This document shows, piece after piece, positions 26,853-36,947 of a stretch of 64,000 bases of DNA. The notes below the pieces were generated by a model that did no database searches, was not told where the DNA came from, and was given only the letters and a program-made list of their open reading frames with translations. The DNA is from Terrimonas ginsenosidimutans (GTDB taxonomy: Bacteria > Bacteroidota > Bacteroidia > Chitinophagales > Chitinophagaceae), in NCBI RefSeq assembly GCF_022012415.1, contig NZ_JAKLTR010000013.1:175469-239468 (forward strand), written 5' to 3'. Both the position numbers and the translations under genes were made by a program. Numbering within the stretch: the stretch's first letter is position 1; every line of letters begins with the position of its first letter.

Positions 26853-29800
26853 TTATTTTTGCGTGATGCGGCCAGCTTTTGCTTCGCGTCGGAGGTACCG
26901 TTTCAGTTGCCGCTTGTTTTTACCGAGCCCCGCGCTGCTGCCGACGCCACTCAATGTGATTTTTACAAGGTAGTTCAGCGCTGATCTGTCCTGGAAACGG
27001 ACAAAGAAAACAATCCCCTTCCGATCAGTATTTTTATTTTTAAGAACCGTATTCACAATGGAATTGATCACACCTTTAAAGAACGATCTCTTTTCCTGTT
27101 GCGGTTTACCGGCAATGCTAACTTTAAGATCATGGTAGACCATCAGCATTTCTCCATAGGCAACGTTGTCATTTCCTTTCACCAGCATCGTCATCGTGTC
27201 TAGCATTCCTGATTTAAGGCTGGCGCCAGCCAATGGGCCAACTGCATCATTCAATACACGAAGATCTGCTTTCCCCATTTGGACTTTCATCTCGAATCCC
27301 TGTAATTTATCGGTATACGATCCTTTTACCTGTAATGCCGTAAAAAGGGAATCTTCAAGAAATGCCGTTGCGTTGATGGCCATGCTGTCGGTGATGGTTG
27401 TTCCATGGTTCCGCACATTGGTAAGAAGCGCATTCAGTCTATTCACATGGATCCAGCCAGCCGCCTGTGTTTTGTCGTTGTACTCTCCGTACCTGATATT
27501 GGCGTTATTCAGTTGAACTGAATCAACGTTCAGGCGCACAGGTAATTTTGCAAGGTGCTTTACCGGCAAAGGCTTGATCACGCCCGGCTGAGGAGGCATT
27601 CTCTTGTCGCGGAAATCTTCCATCACTACATCATTAATGGTGATGGTGCCAAGATCCACAATGGTATCTTTCAGATAACGCTCAAGATTCACGCGTCCAA
27701 TGGAAACAGGCCCTGTTTTCAGTTTGGCGTAATCTTTCTGATAAGTATGGCTTCGCATAAACTCCTCCTGCGTCAGCATCGGAATATAGGCGAATGAATC
27801 CAGCTCCAACTGGTGCGTTGTCTTATCAAACCGCATATTGTTCCAGGTAAACCTGTTCTGTTTGTTCTGATAACTACCTGTCGTTTCTTTCAATGTGAAA
27901 GATGTGTTTCTTTTTACCAGTTCATACATGTTCAATAGTAATGACGAGCTGATATAAAGATTACTAAGCCTGGCAGATTCTATTTCAAGACGTCCACCCA
28001 GTTTATCAAGGCTATCGAATGTAAAATGATTAGCGGCCAGGTTGCCGAGTTTTCCTTTCCAGTCCCATGTACCGGCATCATTTCGACGGATATTTACATT
28101 TTCCAGCCAAGCATTAACAGCGCCTCTCCCGGTATTGAATGTTTTTCCTTTCGGATTCGTAAAGATCAGCCCATCCAGAACAAAGGCAATTTTCCCGGCA
28201 TTCATTCCCTGCACTTCATTACTGTCCGTAACAAGCTTTAGCACTTCAATGTAGTTATTCTCTTTGCCCTTCCATTCAAACCTGCTGTTGCCTTTTGGGG
28301 AGTGCATGGTTATATTGATCAGCGGATGTTGCATTTTCATTTGTTCAACATGGATCTTCGGCCATGCAGTTAGTGCTGGTTCATCAACGTCTTCTCCGCG
28401 GCTGGCAAAATGTGCATGTATTTCCGGCTCGGTAATATCGAGCGATCGGAGATCAAGTCGTCCCTGAATTATACCGCTGATATCCGCAACGGTACTGATC
28501 TGAGGAATTTTAACCAGTATCGAATCCATGTTCGAATGAAATCTGTATTGAACATACTGCAATTTCGAAGGGAGGCCATCCGCCAGTTTGAACCGCTCGA
28601 TGCTTAATACATTATTGTGTTGCCTGGCGGTGAGCTTATTGCCAGTGAGACTCAGCTTTTGCGTTGTCCACCGGTTTCCCTCGCTGGATAGTTGGTCCGC
28701 CTCAATTTCCTCAATGAAAAATGAAACATCCTGCTGCCCGGATTGAAGAGCAACTTTTGTATTCTGTCCTTTAATACGATTGATCACAAATGGCAGTGAC
28801 TCCTTCGAAGAATTTGCCTTCCCCATTTTTACTTTGACATTTGCACTACTCCATTTTACGTCGTTGATGGTAACAAGGCGTTTAGCTTCATCCATCACGA
28901 CTGAACTAATAAGGATATTATTCGCCTGCAGGTCCAGTTTGTTTTTTTGATTGATTACAATTGACCCGGCATGGACCTCGTTGCTTTTGTTGGACAGGAC
29001 AGCATTCCTGATATCAATCTTAAGGTCATTCATTGTAAATTGTCCGTCAGTGAACATAAGTGTATTGACGGAAGAGCGAATGCTGCTGATATTTTTGGAC
29101 TTTACCAGTTGTTTTGCTGATATAAAGCTTGTGACATTTTCGAGTTTTAAATGAGCATTGTTGGCAAAATCAAGATTGACCTGCCCGTCAATAATATTCA
29201 GATTATTGAGTTGCAGTAACCGGTTTACTTCCTCAAATGCGCCAAACACATCCGTTGTTTTTCCATTTTTGGGTTTAATGGTGTAATTGATCACAGGTTT
29301 ATATAGAACAAGCTGCTCCGCTTTTACGTTGCGGCTGAATACAAGATCGTCCCATGATAATCCGTACAATTCAAACTGCGGCATTCCGACACGGTTGTTT
29401 GCATTTCCACTTTTATACTCCCGGAATACAAAGTTTGCAAGGCTTACCCGGTTACTGTATAGAAGAATACTGTCAAACTGGATCGACAGCGAGCTATCGC
29501 GCAGGAAATTTTCATAGTTGCGGATCGCCATAGCAAACCGCTCTACAGTGACTGGTTTTGGAGATGATCTATGGACGCGTAATCCTTCTACTTCAAAATT
29601 GTTATGATCAGATATAAATGAGCTTGGATGCCCCCTTCTTTTTATGTTGATATCAAAAGAGCCATTTTCTACCACAGCATATTTCAGGTGAAGGCTTCCC
29701 GCCAGTTGCAATAAGATCTCATCAAGTTTAGGAGCTGCATTCAATGCTTTTTCCTTCAGGTTTATGTTAAGCCGGAACTGTGGATTCACGCAATAAACAG

Positions 29801-30707
29801 AATCGGCTTTGATCACTTCTGCACGGTAAAGTGTGTCAAAATCGATATTGGTCATTTTCAGTTTATCGAAGAATACGGTAAATGAGCTGCTGTCACTGTC
29901 CCCTTTTTTTGCCGTAATGGTGCAGCTGTCGAATTCCGCAAGGCGATTCTGCAGGTTGATGCGGAAGTTCCGGAAGCTAAGGCGATGCCGTCCATCCGGG
30001 AAGTGTATATCCTGGCTGGTTGTCTGCAATGCGACGTTATCGCTGAAAAGGATCTTCTGTTGGCTGGAGCCTGCTGCGCTATCGACCCTGAAATTATCTA
30101 CTCTCAGGTGGATATTGGATACCACTACCGGTTTCGCATCTGGTAATGGATTTACTTTGTTCACAAGTACGAACCGTCCATTTCCGATCACGAAGCGATC
30201 TACTTCCAGCACTTTCATGGCGTCCCTGATCGAATTGTACACTTTACCCATTTCCTGCGCCAGTGAAACATGTTCCCGGTTGGCTGACGCAGTACTGTCT
30301 GGCACCCTGAGATTTGTTACGGTAATGGTAGGATTGATCAGCTTCAGAGAATCGATCAGAAATTTCTTATCTGCTATAACGGAGTATAAACTTTTCAGGC
30401 GAAGTTGCAGCAGGTCCACTTCAATACGGTATCCCTGGGACGCTGACGAATCATTTGTTGTATAGAAAACGGCCCTTCGCAGTTCCAGCTTTTTCTTTAA
30501 CCAGTTGAACCGGAACTTTTCAACTTCCAGTTCCAGCTTACCGTGGGATTGTTTTTTTACAAGATCTGCAAGAAGGTCTTCGGCATGACTAATAAACCAG
30601 AAGTGAAAGCTCACCAAGATCCCCGCCATGACGGCGACAATGATTGCACTGATCTTTAGAAGTTTCCTGGATATGGTAATTGCCGTCAATGGGCGGACAT
30701 TTTGCAA
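26853..30707 (-). CDS. Very large AsmA-like membrane-anchored envelope protein
   Basis: A 1284-aa protein with one N-terminal membrane segment (about residues 17-36, LKISAIIVAVMAGILVSFHFW) followed by a long periplasmic region rich in alternating hydrophobic residues and repeated statements of the form LKLxNPxITVTN. This is the look of AsmA/TamB-type repeating beta-groove proteins, which help move phospholipid between membranes. The C-terminus is strongly basic (KNKRQLKRYLRREAKAG). The start is TTG at 30707; no ATG precedes the membrane helix in frame. Family assignment is by architecture only, so the role in lipid transport is inference. Confidence 0.7.
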   Translation of the reverse strand: MQNVRPLTAITISRKLLKISAIIVAVMAGILVSFHFWFISHAEDLLADLVKKQSHGKLELEVEKFRFNWLKKKLELRRAVFYTTNDSSASQGYRIEVDLLQLRLKSLYSVIADKKFLIDSLKLINPTITVTNLRVPDSTASANREHVSLAQEMGKVYNSIRDAMKVLEVDRFVIGNGRFVLVNKVNPLPDAKPVVVSNIHLRVDNFRVDSAAGSSQQKILFSDNVALQTTSQDIHFPDGRHRLSFRNFRINLQNRLAEFDSCTITAKKGDSDSSSFTVFFDKLKMTNIDFDTLYRAEVIKADSVYCVNPQFRLNINLKEKALNAAPKLDEILLQLAGSLHLKYAVVENGSFDINIKRRGHPSSFISDHNNFEVEGLRVHRSSPKPVTVERFAMAIRNYENFLRDSSLSIQFDSILLYSNRVSLANFVFREYKSGNANNRVGMPQFELYGLSWDDLVFSRNVKAEQLVLYKPVINYTIKPKNGKTTDVFGAFEEVNRLLQLNNLNIIDGQVNLDFANNAHLKLENVTSFISAKQLVKSKNISSIRSSVNTLMFTDGQFTMNDLKIDIRNAVLSNKSNEVHAGSIVINQKNKLDLQANNILISSVVMDEAKRLVTINDVKWSSANVKVKMGKANSSKESLPFVINRIKGQNTKVALQSGQQDVSFFIEEIEADQLSSEGNRWTTQKLSLTGNKLTARQHNNVLSIERFKLADGLPSKLQYVQYRFHSNMDSILVKIPQISTVADISGIIQGRLDLRSLDITEPEIHAHFASRGEDVDEPALTAWPKIHVEQMKMQHPLINITMHSPKGNSRFEWKGKENNYIEVLKLVTDSNEVQGMNAGKIAFVLDGLIFTNPKGKTFNTGRGAVNAWLENVNIRRNDAGTWDWKGKLGNLAANHFTFDSLDKLGGRLEIESARLSNLYISSSLLLNMYELVKRNTSFTLKETTGSYQNKQNRFTWNNMRFDKTTHQLELDSFAYIPMLTQEEFMRSHTYQKDYAKLKTGPVSIGRVNLERYLKDTIVDLGTITINDVVMEDFRDKRMPPQPGVIKPLPVKHLAKLPVRLNVDSVQLNNANIRYGEYNDKTQAAGWIHVNRLNALLTNVRNHGTTITDSMAINATAFLEDSLFTALQVKGSYTDKLQGFEMKVQMGKADLRVLNDAVGPLAGASLKSGMLDTMTMLVKGNDNVAYGEMLMVYHDLKVSIAGKPQQEKRSFFKGVINSIVNTVLKNKNTDRKGIVFFVRFQDRSALNYLVKITLSGVGSSAGLGKNKRQLKRYLRREAKAGRITQK

Positions 30708-30824
30708 TGAATATAATGAAATTCAGCGCCTTGAGCAAGGCAGAAGCAAGTAAAAAGTCAAAAGTAAAAATTAGAAAAGCTGTAAGCGAGGGAAGTACTC
30801 TTTTCAGCATCAGTATTTTAACGT

Positions 30825-31268
30825 TCAGTTAGCATACCCCAGGATCTCTCTGTTGAAGAAAAGCTGAAGTTTTTCTGCCCATAAGCCAAGATCATTGATA
30901 AGATCGAGCATTTCGGCATAGTCCAATCCGACAATATTTCGTTCGGTTACAATGCAAACGATCCCCCGTGATTCATCGGCAGTGATCTTGTAACCCAGAT
31001 AACTGGCATTTATGGCGAGGGCTGTCTTGTACAATGAGAATTGCTTTGTGATATCAGTGGGAATATTACAAAGAGGTGACATGCATCTGATGTAAACAGA
31101 CGGTTCCTGCAGCGGATTTTTTTGAGTGGTGAGAAACACCTCGATCGTAGAGCTTCTCTGCGAGAAATACCAGGCTCCCGTACTTTGATTAAAGATACTA
31201 TCTGCCTCCACGCCAATCTCTGCACAAAGACGGTGTATGTAGGCTTTTACAAGATCTACTGTTGACAT
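30825..31268 (-). CDS. YbjN / type III chaperone-like small protein
   Basis: A 147-aa soluble protein without signal peptide. Its pattern (a first helix, then a beta-sheet region with VYIRCMSPLCNIP, and a long C-terminal helix) resembles the YbjN/CesT-like peptide-binding chaperone fold. That call is from overall pattern and no catalytic residue is recognisable. It lies on the same strand as metG (152-bp gap) and the AsmA-like gene (117 bp), so co-transcription is possible. Function unknown. Confidence 0.5.
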   Translation of the reverse strand: MSTVDLVKAYIHRLCAEIGVEADSIFNQSTGAWYFSQRSSTIEVFLTTQKNPLQEPSVYIRCMSPLCNIPTDITKQFSLYKTALAINASYLGYKITADESRGIVCIVTERNIVGLDYAEMLDLINDLGLWAEKLQLFFNREILGYAN

Positions 31269-31335
31269 GTCGGGGAGGTTGAGTTTGTCAATAACAGATA
31301 GCGGAACAGATTATTGCTGCCGGACTGTTATAAAA

Positions 31336-31407
31336 AGCAAAAATTCAAAAGCAAAAGGCTACTGCTGAAGAGTGCCAGCCGCATGTTTTTACTTTTGAAT
31401 TTTTACT
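31336..31407. repeat. Family B palindrome downstream of metG
   Basis: Arms 31336-31356 and 31387-31407 (AGCAAAAATTCAAAAGC type) pair with two mismatches in 21 around a 30-nt core. It starts 13 bp beyond the metG stop on the minus strand and may terminate metG. Confidence 0.7.
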
Positions 31408-31420
31408 GTTTATTTTATCC

Positions 31421-33526
31421 TCAGCTCACCCCTGATCCGTTAGCTGTGGTTTCATCCGGGTTAACAAACTTGAGCTTGCCATTCTCTTCTGCCATCAGGA
31501 TCATTCCATTGCTTTCGATTCCTCTCATTTTTCGAGGAGCAAGGTTGGCTACCACCACTACCTGTTTGCCGACGATCGCAGATGGTTCGAAGTGCAGCGC
31601 GATCCCTGATACGATCGTTCTTTTTTCAAAACCAAGATCGACCTCAAGTTTCAGCAGCTTATCTGCCTTTGGTACTTTTTCTGCGGCGGTGATCGTTCCC
31701 ACTTTCAGGTCGATCTTTGCGAAGTCATCATATTGGATCTCTGCTTTCGGTGCCGCTTCTTCTTTCGGTTGTTCTTTAACTGGTTCCACTGCTTTTATAA
31801 GTCCTGCTTTTAGTTTTTCAATTTGTTCGTTGATCTCTGCGTCTTCCAGCTTACGGAAAAGCAGTTGGGGTTCGCGTAAACTGTAACCCACACTGAGCAA
31901 CTTCATACTGCCTGCATTTTTCCACTCAAGAACTCTGTCAACTAATTTGAGTTTATGGATGATCGCTTTTGCGATGTTAGGAAGAAATGGATTGATCAGG
32001 ATTGCAAGGTTGCCTGTTAACTGCAAACAAAGATGCAGGCAGTTGTCAATCTGCTTCTGTACTTCCGGGTTTGTCTCCAATTGTTTTGCAACGATCCACG
32101 GTTCTTTTTTCTGCATGTACTGATTACCTTTTTTTGCAAGGTCGATCACTTCTGCGAGAGCATCGCGGAATTTGTATTCTTCCAGCAATTTAGTAATGGT
32201 GTCTTTGCAGGTGGTGATATCGGTGATCAGCTGCTTATCGTCATCGTCGATCAGTTCATTATGGAATACGGGAACCTTTCCGCCGCAAAGCTTGTGCATG
32301 AGCACAAGTGTCCGGTTTTCGAAGTTGCCGAATTTGTCCATCAATTCACTTTTGTAAGCCGTCTGGAATCCTTTCCAGGTAAACTCACTGTCTTTGGTTT
32401 CAGGCGCAATATGTGTGAGATAGAACCGTAGTGCATCAACCATTGCCCCACCGCCATTTTCCTTCTTCACAAAATCGTTGATATAGTCACGCATTTCCAG
32501 CTTCCAGTTGCGGCTGGTGCTCATTTTATCTCCTTCAAGGTTCAGGAATTCATTTGCCGGTACATTGTCAGGCAGAATATCGCCGTGCAATTTCAGCATC
32601 ACCGGGAAGATGATGCAATGGAAGACGATATTGTCTTTACCGATAAAGTGAACCAGTTTGGTGTCTTTATCCTGCCAATAAGGTTTCCAGTCCTTGTTAT
32701 TATCGATCGCCCACTGCTTGGTGGCGCTAATATAACCGATCGGTGCATCAAACCAAACATACAGTACTTTTCCTTCTGCATCAGCAAGCGGGACTTTCAC
32801 TCCCCAATCGAGATCGCGCGTTACAGCACGTGGCTGCAGGCCGCCTTCGATCCAGCTTTTACACTGACCCACTACAGTAGGTCTCCAATCTTCTTTATGT
32901 TCTTCCAGGATCCACTTCTTCAGAAAATCTTCATGCTGACCAAGAGGCAGGTACCAGTGCGTCGTCTTTTTCTTGATAGGGGCGCTTCCGCTGAGTGTGC
33001 TGACCGGGTTGATCAGCTCGTCTGGGCTTAATGATTTTCCGCAGCGCTCGCATTGATCGCCATATGCGTTCTCATTACCGCAGTTTGGGCAGGTGCCTTT
33101 GATATAACGATCGGCAAGGAAAGTCTTTGCCTGCTCATCAAAATATTGTTCGCTCTCTTTCTTTTCCAGCTCGCCACGGTCGTTCAGGTTAGTAAAGAAT
33201 TCCCGGGCAGTTTCGTGATGAAGCGGCGAACTCGTGCGGTGATAGATATCGAAGGAAATGGACAGGTCTTCAAAATCCTGTTTCATTGCTTCATGGTATT
33301 TGTCGATGATCGCTTGCGGAGTAGTGCCTTCTTTCATCGCCTGGATGGGAATGGCTGTTCCATGTTCGTCACTACCGCATACAAAAACCACATCCCTTTG
33401 CTGAGCGCGCAGGTAGCGAACATAGATGTCTGCAGGTATATAAGCGCCCGCCAGGTGGCCAACATGTTTCAAACCATTGGCATAAGGAAGGGCGGAAGTG
33501 ATCAGGTATCTTTTCGGATTCGTCAT
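31421..33526 (-). CDS. metG: Methionyl-tRNA synthetase
   Basis: Class I aminoacyl-tRNA synthetase. The ATG at 33526 gives MTNPKRYLITSALPYANG; 15 further in-frame codons upstream are not family-like. The HIGH motif is HVGH at residues 21-24 and the KMSKS motif is KMSTS at 334-338. A zinc knuckle with four cysteines (146, 149, 159, 162) lies in the connective domain. The last 105 residues form the EMAP-II/Trbp111-like tRNA-binding domain (YDDFAKIDLKVGTI, then GIALHFEP), which dimerises bacterial MetG. The length is 701 aa. Confidence 0.97.
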   Translation of the reverse strand: MTNPKRYLITSALPYANGLKHVGHLAGAYIPADIYVRYLRAQQRDVVFVCGSDEHGTAIPIQAMKEGTTPQAIIDKYHEAMKQDFEDLSISFDIYHRTSSPLHHETAREFFTNLNDRGELEKKESEQYFDEQAKTFLADRYIKGTCPNCGNENAYGDQCERCGKSLSPDELINPVSTLSGSAPIKKKTTHWYLPLGQHEDFLKKWILEEHKEDWRPTVVGQCKSWIEGGLQPRAVTRDLDWGVKVPLADAEGKVLYVWFDAPIGYISATKQWAIDNNKDWKPYWQDKDTKLVHFIGKDNIVFHCIIFPVMLKLHGDILPDNVPANEFLNLEGDKMSTSRNWKLEMRDYINDFVKKENGGGAMVDALRFYLTHIAPETKDSEFTWKGFQTAYKSELMDKFGNFENRTLVLMHKLCGGKVPVFHNELIDDDDKQLITDITTCKDTITKLLEEYKFRDALAEVIDLAKKGNQYMQKKEPWIVAKQLETNPEVQKQIDNCLHLCLQLTGNLAILINPFLPNIAKAIIHKLKLVDRVLEWKNAGSMKLLSVGYSLREPQLLFRKLEDAEINEQIEKLKAGLIKAVEPVKEQPKEEAAPKAEIQYDDFAKIDLKVGTITAAEKVPKADKLLKLEVDLGFEKRTIVSGIALHFEPSAIVGKQVVVVANLAPRKMRGIESNGMILMAEENGKLKFVNPDETTANGSGVS

Positions 33527-33827
33527 ATTACAATTTAATACGGGCTTCAATCCCGTGCATTTAGCCTGCAAAAATACCGAAATCGCCCCGATTCACAAGT
33601 ATCCGGCATCGGCCATCGGTCATCGGCCATCGATCTGCTACAAGAAGAATCTTTAACTTAACGACATTGGGAGGAACGCGGCGGGCGCAAGGGTACGCAA
33701 CGGACGCGGCGAAAATCGCTACAGAGACGCTGAGTATTTGCCGCGCTTCCGCGTATCATTGCTCCGCCGCGTTCCTTTTAAGCTAACCAGATATTCAGGT
33801 AGTACGGAATCGTCTTAACTTTAAATA
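33527..33827. repeat. Intergenic composite of families F, D and module M2
   Basis: The gap between divergent metG and the first LD-carboxypeptidase gene holds four 7-nt family F units (ATCGGCC type, 33608-33635), an M2-like AACGACATTG at 33660-33669, and a family D palindrome with arms 33672-33684 and 33764-33776 (AGGAACGCGGCGG, perfect over 13). The palindrome loop contains CGCTGAGTATTTGCCGCG, similar to the loop of family C. No clear promoter was found for either gene. Confidence 0.75.
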
Positions 33828-34847
33828 ATGGATCGAAAACATTTCCTCTCATCTTCCGCCAGTCTTTTCGCCGCATCCGTACTGCCAGCTTCGGCTATGA
33901 AACCGGCAGATCAACCTGCATCCGTCATTCCTCCCTACCTGAAAAAAGGAGACCTGATCGGCATAACGTCCCCGGCCGGTTACATCACTCACGCCGAAGT
34001 GCTTCCGGCTGTGCGGCTGATGGAAAGCTGGGGTTACCGGATCCGCCTCGGGAAAACAATCGGCCGGCGTGATGCAACGTTTGGCGGCACCGATATGGAA
34101 AGACTGTCCGATATGCAGCAAATGTTAAATGACCGCGAAATAAAAGCGATCATGTGCGCCCGAGGTGGCTACGGCTCCGTCAGGATCGTCGATCACCTCA
34201 AATGGGAGCAGTTCCGTGCACATCCAAAATGGATGATCGGTTTCAGCGATATTACCGTGCTGCATTCACATATACAACGAAATCTTGGCATCGCATCTAT
34301 CCACTCAAAAATGTGTAACAGTTTTCCGGACATATGGGAGAAAGCAGACAGCGTCCAGAAAGAAACGATCGGATCTATCCGCAAAGCATTATCCGGGGAA
34401 GGGATGGACTATTCAGTTGTACCGAATGCGCATAACAGGGAAGGGACCGCCACTGGCATTCTTACCGGTGGTAATCTGAAAACCCTCGAAACACTGGCAG
34501 GCTCAGATTCAGACCTTCGCACTGAGAATAAGATCCTCTTTGTAGAAGATACGGGCGAATATCTTTACAGTATCGATCGCATGTTCTGGAATCTGCAACG
34601 TACCGGCAAACTTCGTAATCTTGCGGGCCTGATCATCGGAGGCTTTAAGATCAAACAGGATGATCCGGGTGAGGAGTTTGGAAAAGATCTTCAGCAGATC
34701 GTGATGGAGAAAGTAAAGAATTACAGATACCCGGTGTGTTTTGATTTTCCTGTAGGCCATCAGCGTGATAACTTTGCCCTGAAATGCGGGATCCCGCATA
34801 AATTAATTGTACAAACAGGTGCATGCACCTTAACTGATAAGATATGA
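33828..34847 (+). CDS. LD-carboxypeptidase (S66), apparently exported
   Basis: Serine peptidase that removes the terminal D-Ala from muropeptide tetrapeptides. The catalytic triad of the S66 family is visible: Ser140 in IGFSD, Glu240 in LFVED and His311 in PVGHQ. The N-terminus (MDRKHFLSSSASLFAASVLPASA) looks like a signal peptide, so it probably acts in the periplasm. The length is 339 aa. Its stop overlaps the start of a second S66 gene (ATGA), so the paralogues are coupled. Confidence 0.9.
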   Translation: MDRKHFLSSSASLFAASVLPASAMKPADQPASVIPPYLKKGDLIGITSPAGYITHAEVLPAVRLMESWGYRIRLGKTIGRRDATFGGTDMERLSDMQQMLNDREIKAIMCARGGYGSVRIVDHLKWEQFRAHPKWMIGFSDITVLHSHIQRNLGIASIHSKMCNSFPDIWEKADSVQKETIGSIRKALSGEGMDYSVVPNAHNREGTATGILTGGNLKTLETLAGSDSDLRTENKILFVEDTGEYLYSIDRMFWNLQRTGKLRNLAGLIIGGFKIKQDDPGEEFGKDLQQIVMEKVKNYRYPVCFDFPVGHQRDNFALKCGIPHKLIVQTGACTLTDKI

Positions 34848-35755
34848 TCAAAACGCCTCCTTACCTGCAACCCGGAGACACGATCGGGATCGTTTGCCCC
34901 GCTGGTTATATGGCTGCCGAAAAAGCAGCCGAATGTATCCGTGTATTGAAAGAAGAATGGGGTTATAAAGTGAAAACAGGAAAAACGCTTGGCGGCAATT
35001 CTGACACCTATTTCTCTGGCACAGATGAAGAACGATTGATCGATTTTCAGACAATGCTTGATGACGATGAGGTAAAAGCCATTCTCTGCGGAAGAGGTGG
35101 TTATGGGACCGGTCGTATCATCGATCAGATCAGCTTCCGGAAGTTCAGGAAGAATCCTAAATGGATCATAGGGTTTAGTGACGTGACGGTTCTGCATTCG
35201 CATCTTTATTCGAACTATTATATTTCTTCCTTGCATGCACCGATGGCCGGGGCCTTCAACGAAGCAGGATATATCAACCGGTACGTGCAGTCGCTTCATT
35301 CCGCATTGCGCGGCGTTTGGGCAAAGTATACCTGCGATGCGCATCCGTTCAATAGAACGGGAGAGGCGATCGGAGAGCTGGTTGGCGGTAATCTTTCACT
35401 GATCGCACACATGGTTGGATCTGAATCGGATATTAAAACAAAAGGTCGCATCCTGTTTCTCGAAGACGTAGGAGAGTATGCCTACAATATTGACCGGATG
35501 ATGTACCAGCTGAAGCGCAGCGGAAAACTTAAAAACCTGGCAGGACTGGTCATTGGTGGATTTACCGATATGAAAGATACGGAACGCCCATTCGGGAAAA
35601 CGGTTTATGAGCTCATACAGGATATAGTAAAGGAATACAATTACCCGGTTTGTTTTGGATTTCCGGTCAGTCACGGAAAAGAGAACTATGCGCTGAAGAT
35701 CGGTGCGGGGTATAAGTTGAAGGTGACGAAGAACAAGGCAATACTGGAGGAGTAG
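34844..35755 (+). CDS. LD-carboxypeptidase (S66), cytosolic
   Basis: Paralogue of the gene just upstream, with Ser112 (IGFSD), Glu207 (LFLED) and His277 (PVSHG) conserved. It starts MIKTPPYLQPGDTIGIV with no leader, so it should act in the cytosol on recycled muropeptides, as E. coli LdcA does. The length is 303 aa. The two proteins align throughout the S66 domain, which points to a tandem duplication followed by separation into two compartments. Confidence 0.92.
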   Translation: MIKTPPYLQPGDTIGIVCPAGYMAAEKAAECIRVLKEEWGYKVKTGKTLGGNSDTYFSGTDEERLIDFQTMLDDDEVKAILCGRGGYGTGRIIDQISFRKFRKNPKWIIGFSDVTVLHSHLYSNYYISSLHAPMAGAFNEAGYINRYVQSLHSALRGVWAKYTCDAHPFNRTGEAIGELVGGNLSLIAHMVGSESDIKTKGRILFLEDVGEYAYNIDRMMYQLKRSGKLKNLAGLVIGGFTDMKDTERPFGKTVYELIQDIVKEYNYPVCFGFPVSHGKENYALKIGAGYKLKVTKNKAILEE

Positions 35756-35901
35756 AAAGTAATGGTCTGGAATCTATTGGCGTATCAGCAATGCTGGGCT
35801 AAGGACCGCACTCTTACCTCCTTTGTACGTCTGCTTTACTACTAATCAGCCAAATAAACAGAATTGATTAATTTCGCGGTTCAATAACCGGAATCTATAT
35901 C

Positions 35902-36840
35902 ATGACCTTTGTTCAGCTTGAGTATATCATAGCCGTAGATACCTGGCGTCACTTTGCCACTGCCGCGGAACATTGCTTTGTAACCCAGCCAACCTTAAGC
36001 ATGCAGATCCAGAAACTGGAGGAGGAGCTGGATGTAAAGATCTTCGATCGCAGCAAGCAGCCGGTTGTACCAACAGAAACCGGTGCGGAGATCATCGAAC
36101 AGGCGCGCGTGATCATGTCTGAACGAAACCTCTTACTGGAAAAACTGCAAAACAAGAAAGGCGTGCTCACCGGTGAATTGAGGATAGGGATCATTCCCAC
36201 GCTTGCTCCCTACCTGTTGCCGCTCTTCGTTCAACCCTTCACCAAAAAGTTTCCTTCCGTTAAGCTGGTAGTGCATGAGATGATGACGGAACTGATCGTT
36301 GCCCGGCTTCGCGAAGGTAAAATTGATGCGGGGATCCTTGTGACCCCACTGCAGGAGGCAGGCATCAAAGAGTTTATACTGTTCTACGAAGAGCTGATGG
36401 CGTACGCATCGAAGAAGAACGCGATCTATGATAAAACATATATTCTTCCGCAGGATATTGATCCCAATAAACTTTGGTTGCTGGAAGAAGGCCATTGCTT
36501 TCGCTCTCAGATCGTCAATCTCTGTGAGCTGCGTAAGATGAGCAAGGAAGGCAGTTCGTTTGACTATGAAGCGGGAAGCATCGAAACCTTACGCCGTATG
36601 GTGGAACTGAATGATGGTATCACCATCATTCCCGAACTGGCCACACTGGACATGCCGCCGAAGCAAACACAACTGATCCGTCCATTCAAAAAGCCTGCAC
36701 CCATGCGGGAAGTGAGCCTCGTAGTTCACCGCAACTTCGTAAAGAAAGCTTTGATCGATGCGTTAAAAGAGGAGATCCTTCGCACGATACCAGAGAAGAT
36801 CAGAAAAAATAAGACGGCGAAGGTTGTGCCGATACAGTAG
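35902..36840 (+). CDS. oxyR: Hydrogen-peroxide sensing LysR regulator OxyR
   Basis: LysR-type transcription activator. The N-terminal winged helix-turn-helix spans about residues 1-60 (VQLEYIIAV, ATAAEHCFVTQPTLSMQIQKLE). The two redox cysteines of E. coli OxyR are present with the same numbering, Cys199 (EEGHCF) and Cys208 (IVNLC), so peroxide sensing by a disulfide is very likely. The length is 312 aa. No catalase, peroxiredoxin or Dps gene is in this window, so its targets lie elsewhere. It is convergent with the next gene. Confidence 0.95.
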   Translation: MTFVQLEYIIAVDTWRHFATAAEHCFVTQPTLSMQIQKLEEELDVKIFDRSKQPVVPTETGAEIIEQARVIMSERNLLLEKLQNKKGVLTGELRIGIIPTLAPYLLPLFVQPFTKKFPSVKLVVHEMMTELIVARLREGKIDAGILVTPLQEAGIKEFILFYEELMAYASKKNAIYDKTYILPQDIDPNKLWLLEEGHCFRSQIVNLCELRKMSKEGSSFDYEAGSIETLRRMVELNDGITIIPELATLDMPPKQTQLIRPFKKPAPMREVSLVVHRNFVKKALIDALKEEILRTIPEKIRKNKTAKVVPIQ

Positions 36841-36850
36841 GGCAGGGGGA

Positions 36851-36936
36851 AGTTTAAGTTTAAAAGTTTAAGGGTTTAATAGTTTAATAGTTGATCCCAG
36901 TGTTTTAGTGTGTCATGACTTTTAAACTTCTAAACT
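36851..36936. repeat. Family A palindrome between oxyR and a convergent hydrolase gene
   Basis: Octamer units of GTTTAANN type run from 36852 to about 36891. The inverted units run 36918-36936. The core begins TTGATCCCAGTGTTTTAGTGT (first 20 bases 36891-36910), nearly the same as in the copy at 56297-56402, so these two are true relatives and not chance A/T palindromes. It may serve as a bidirectional terminator here. Confidence 0.75.
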
Positions 36937-36947
36937 TTTCCCATCCC

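Noticed and set aside
33608..33635. Short regular repeats that might be a CRISPR array
   Set aside because: Units are 7 nt and directly adjacent with no spacers, and no cas gene is present in the window.
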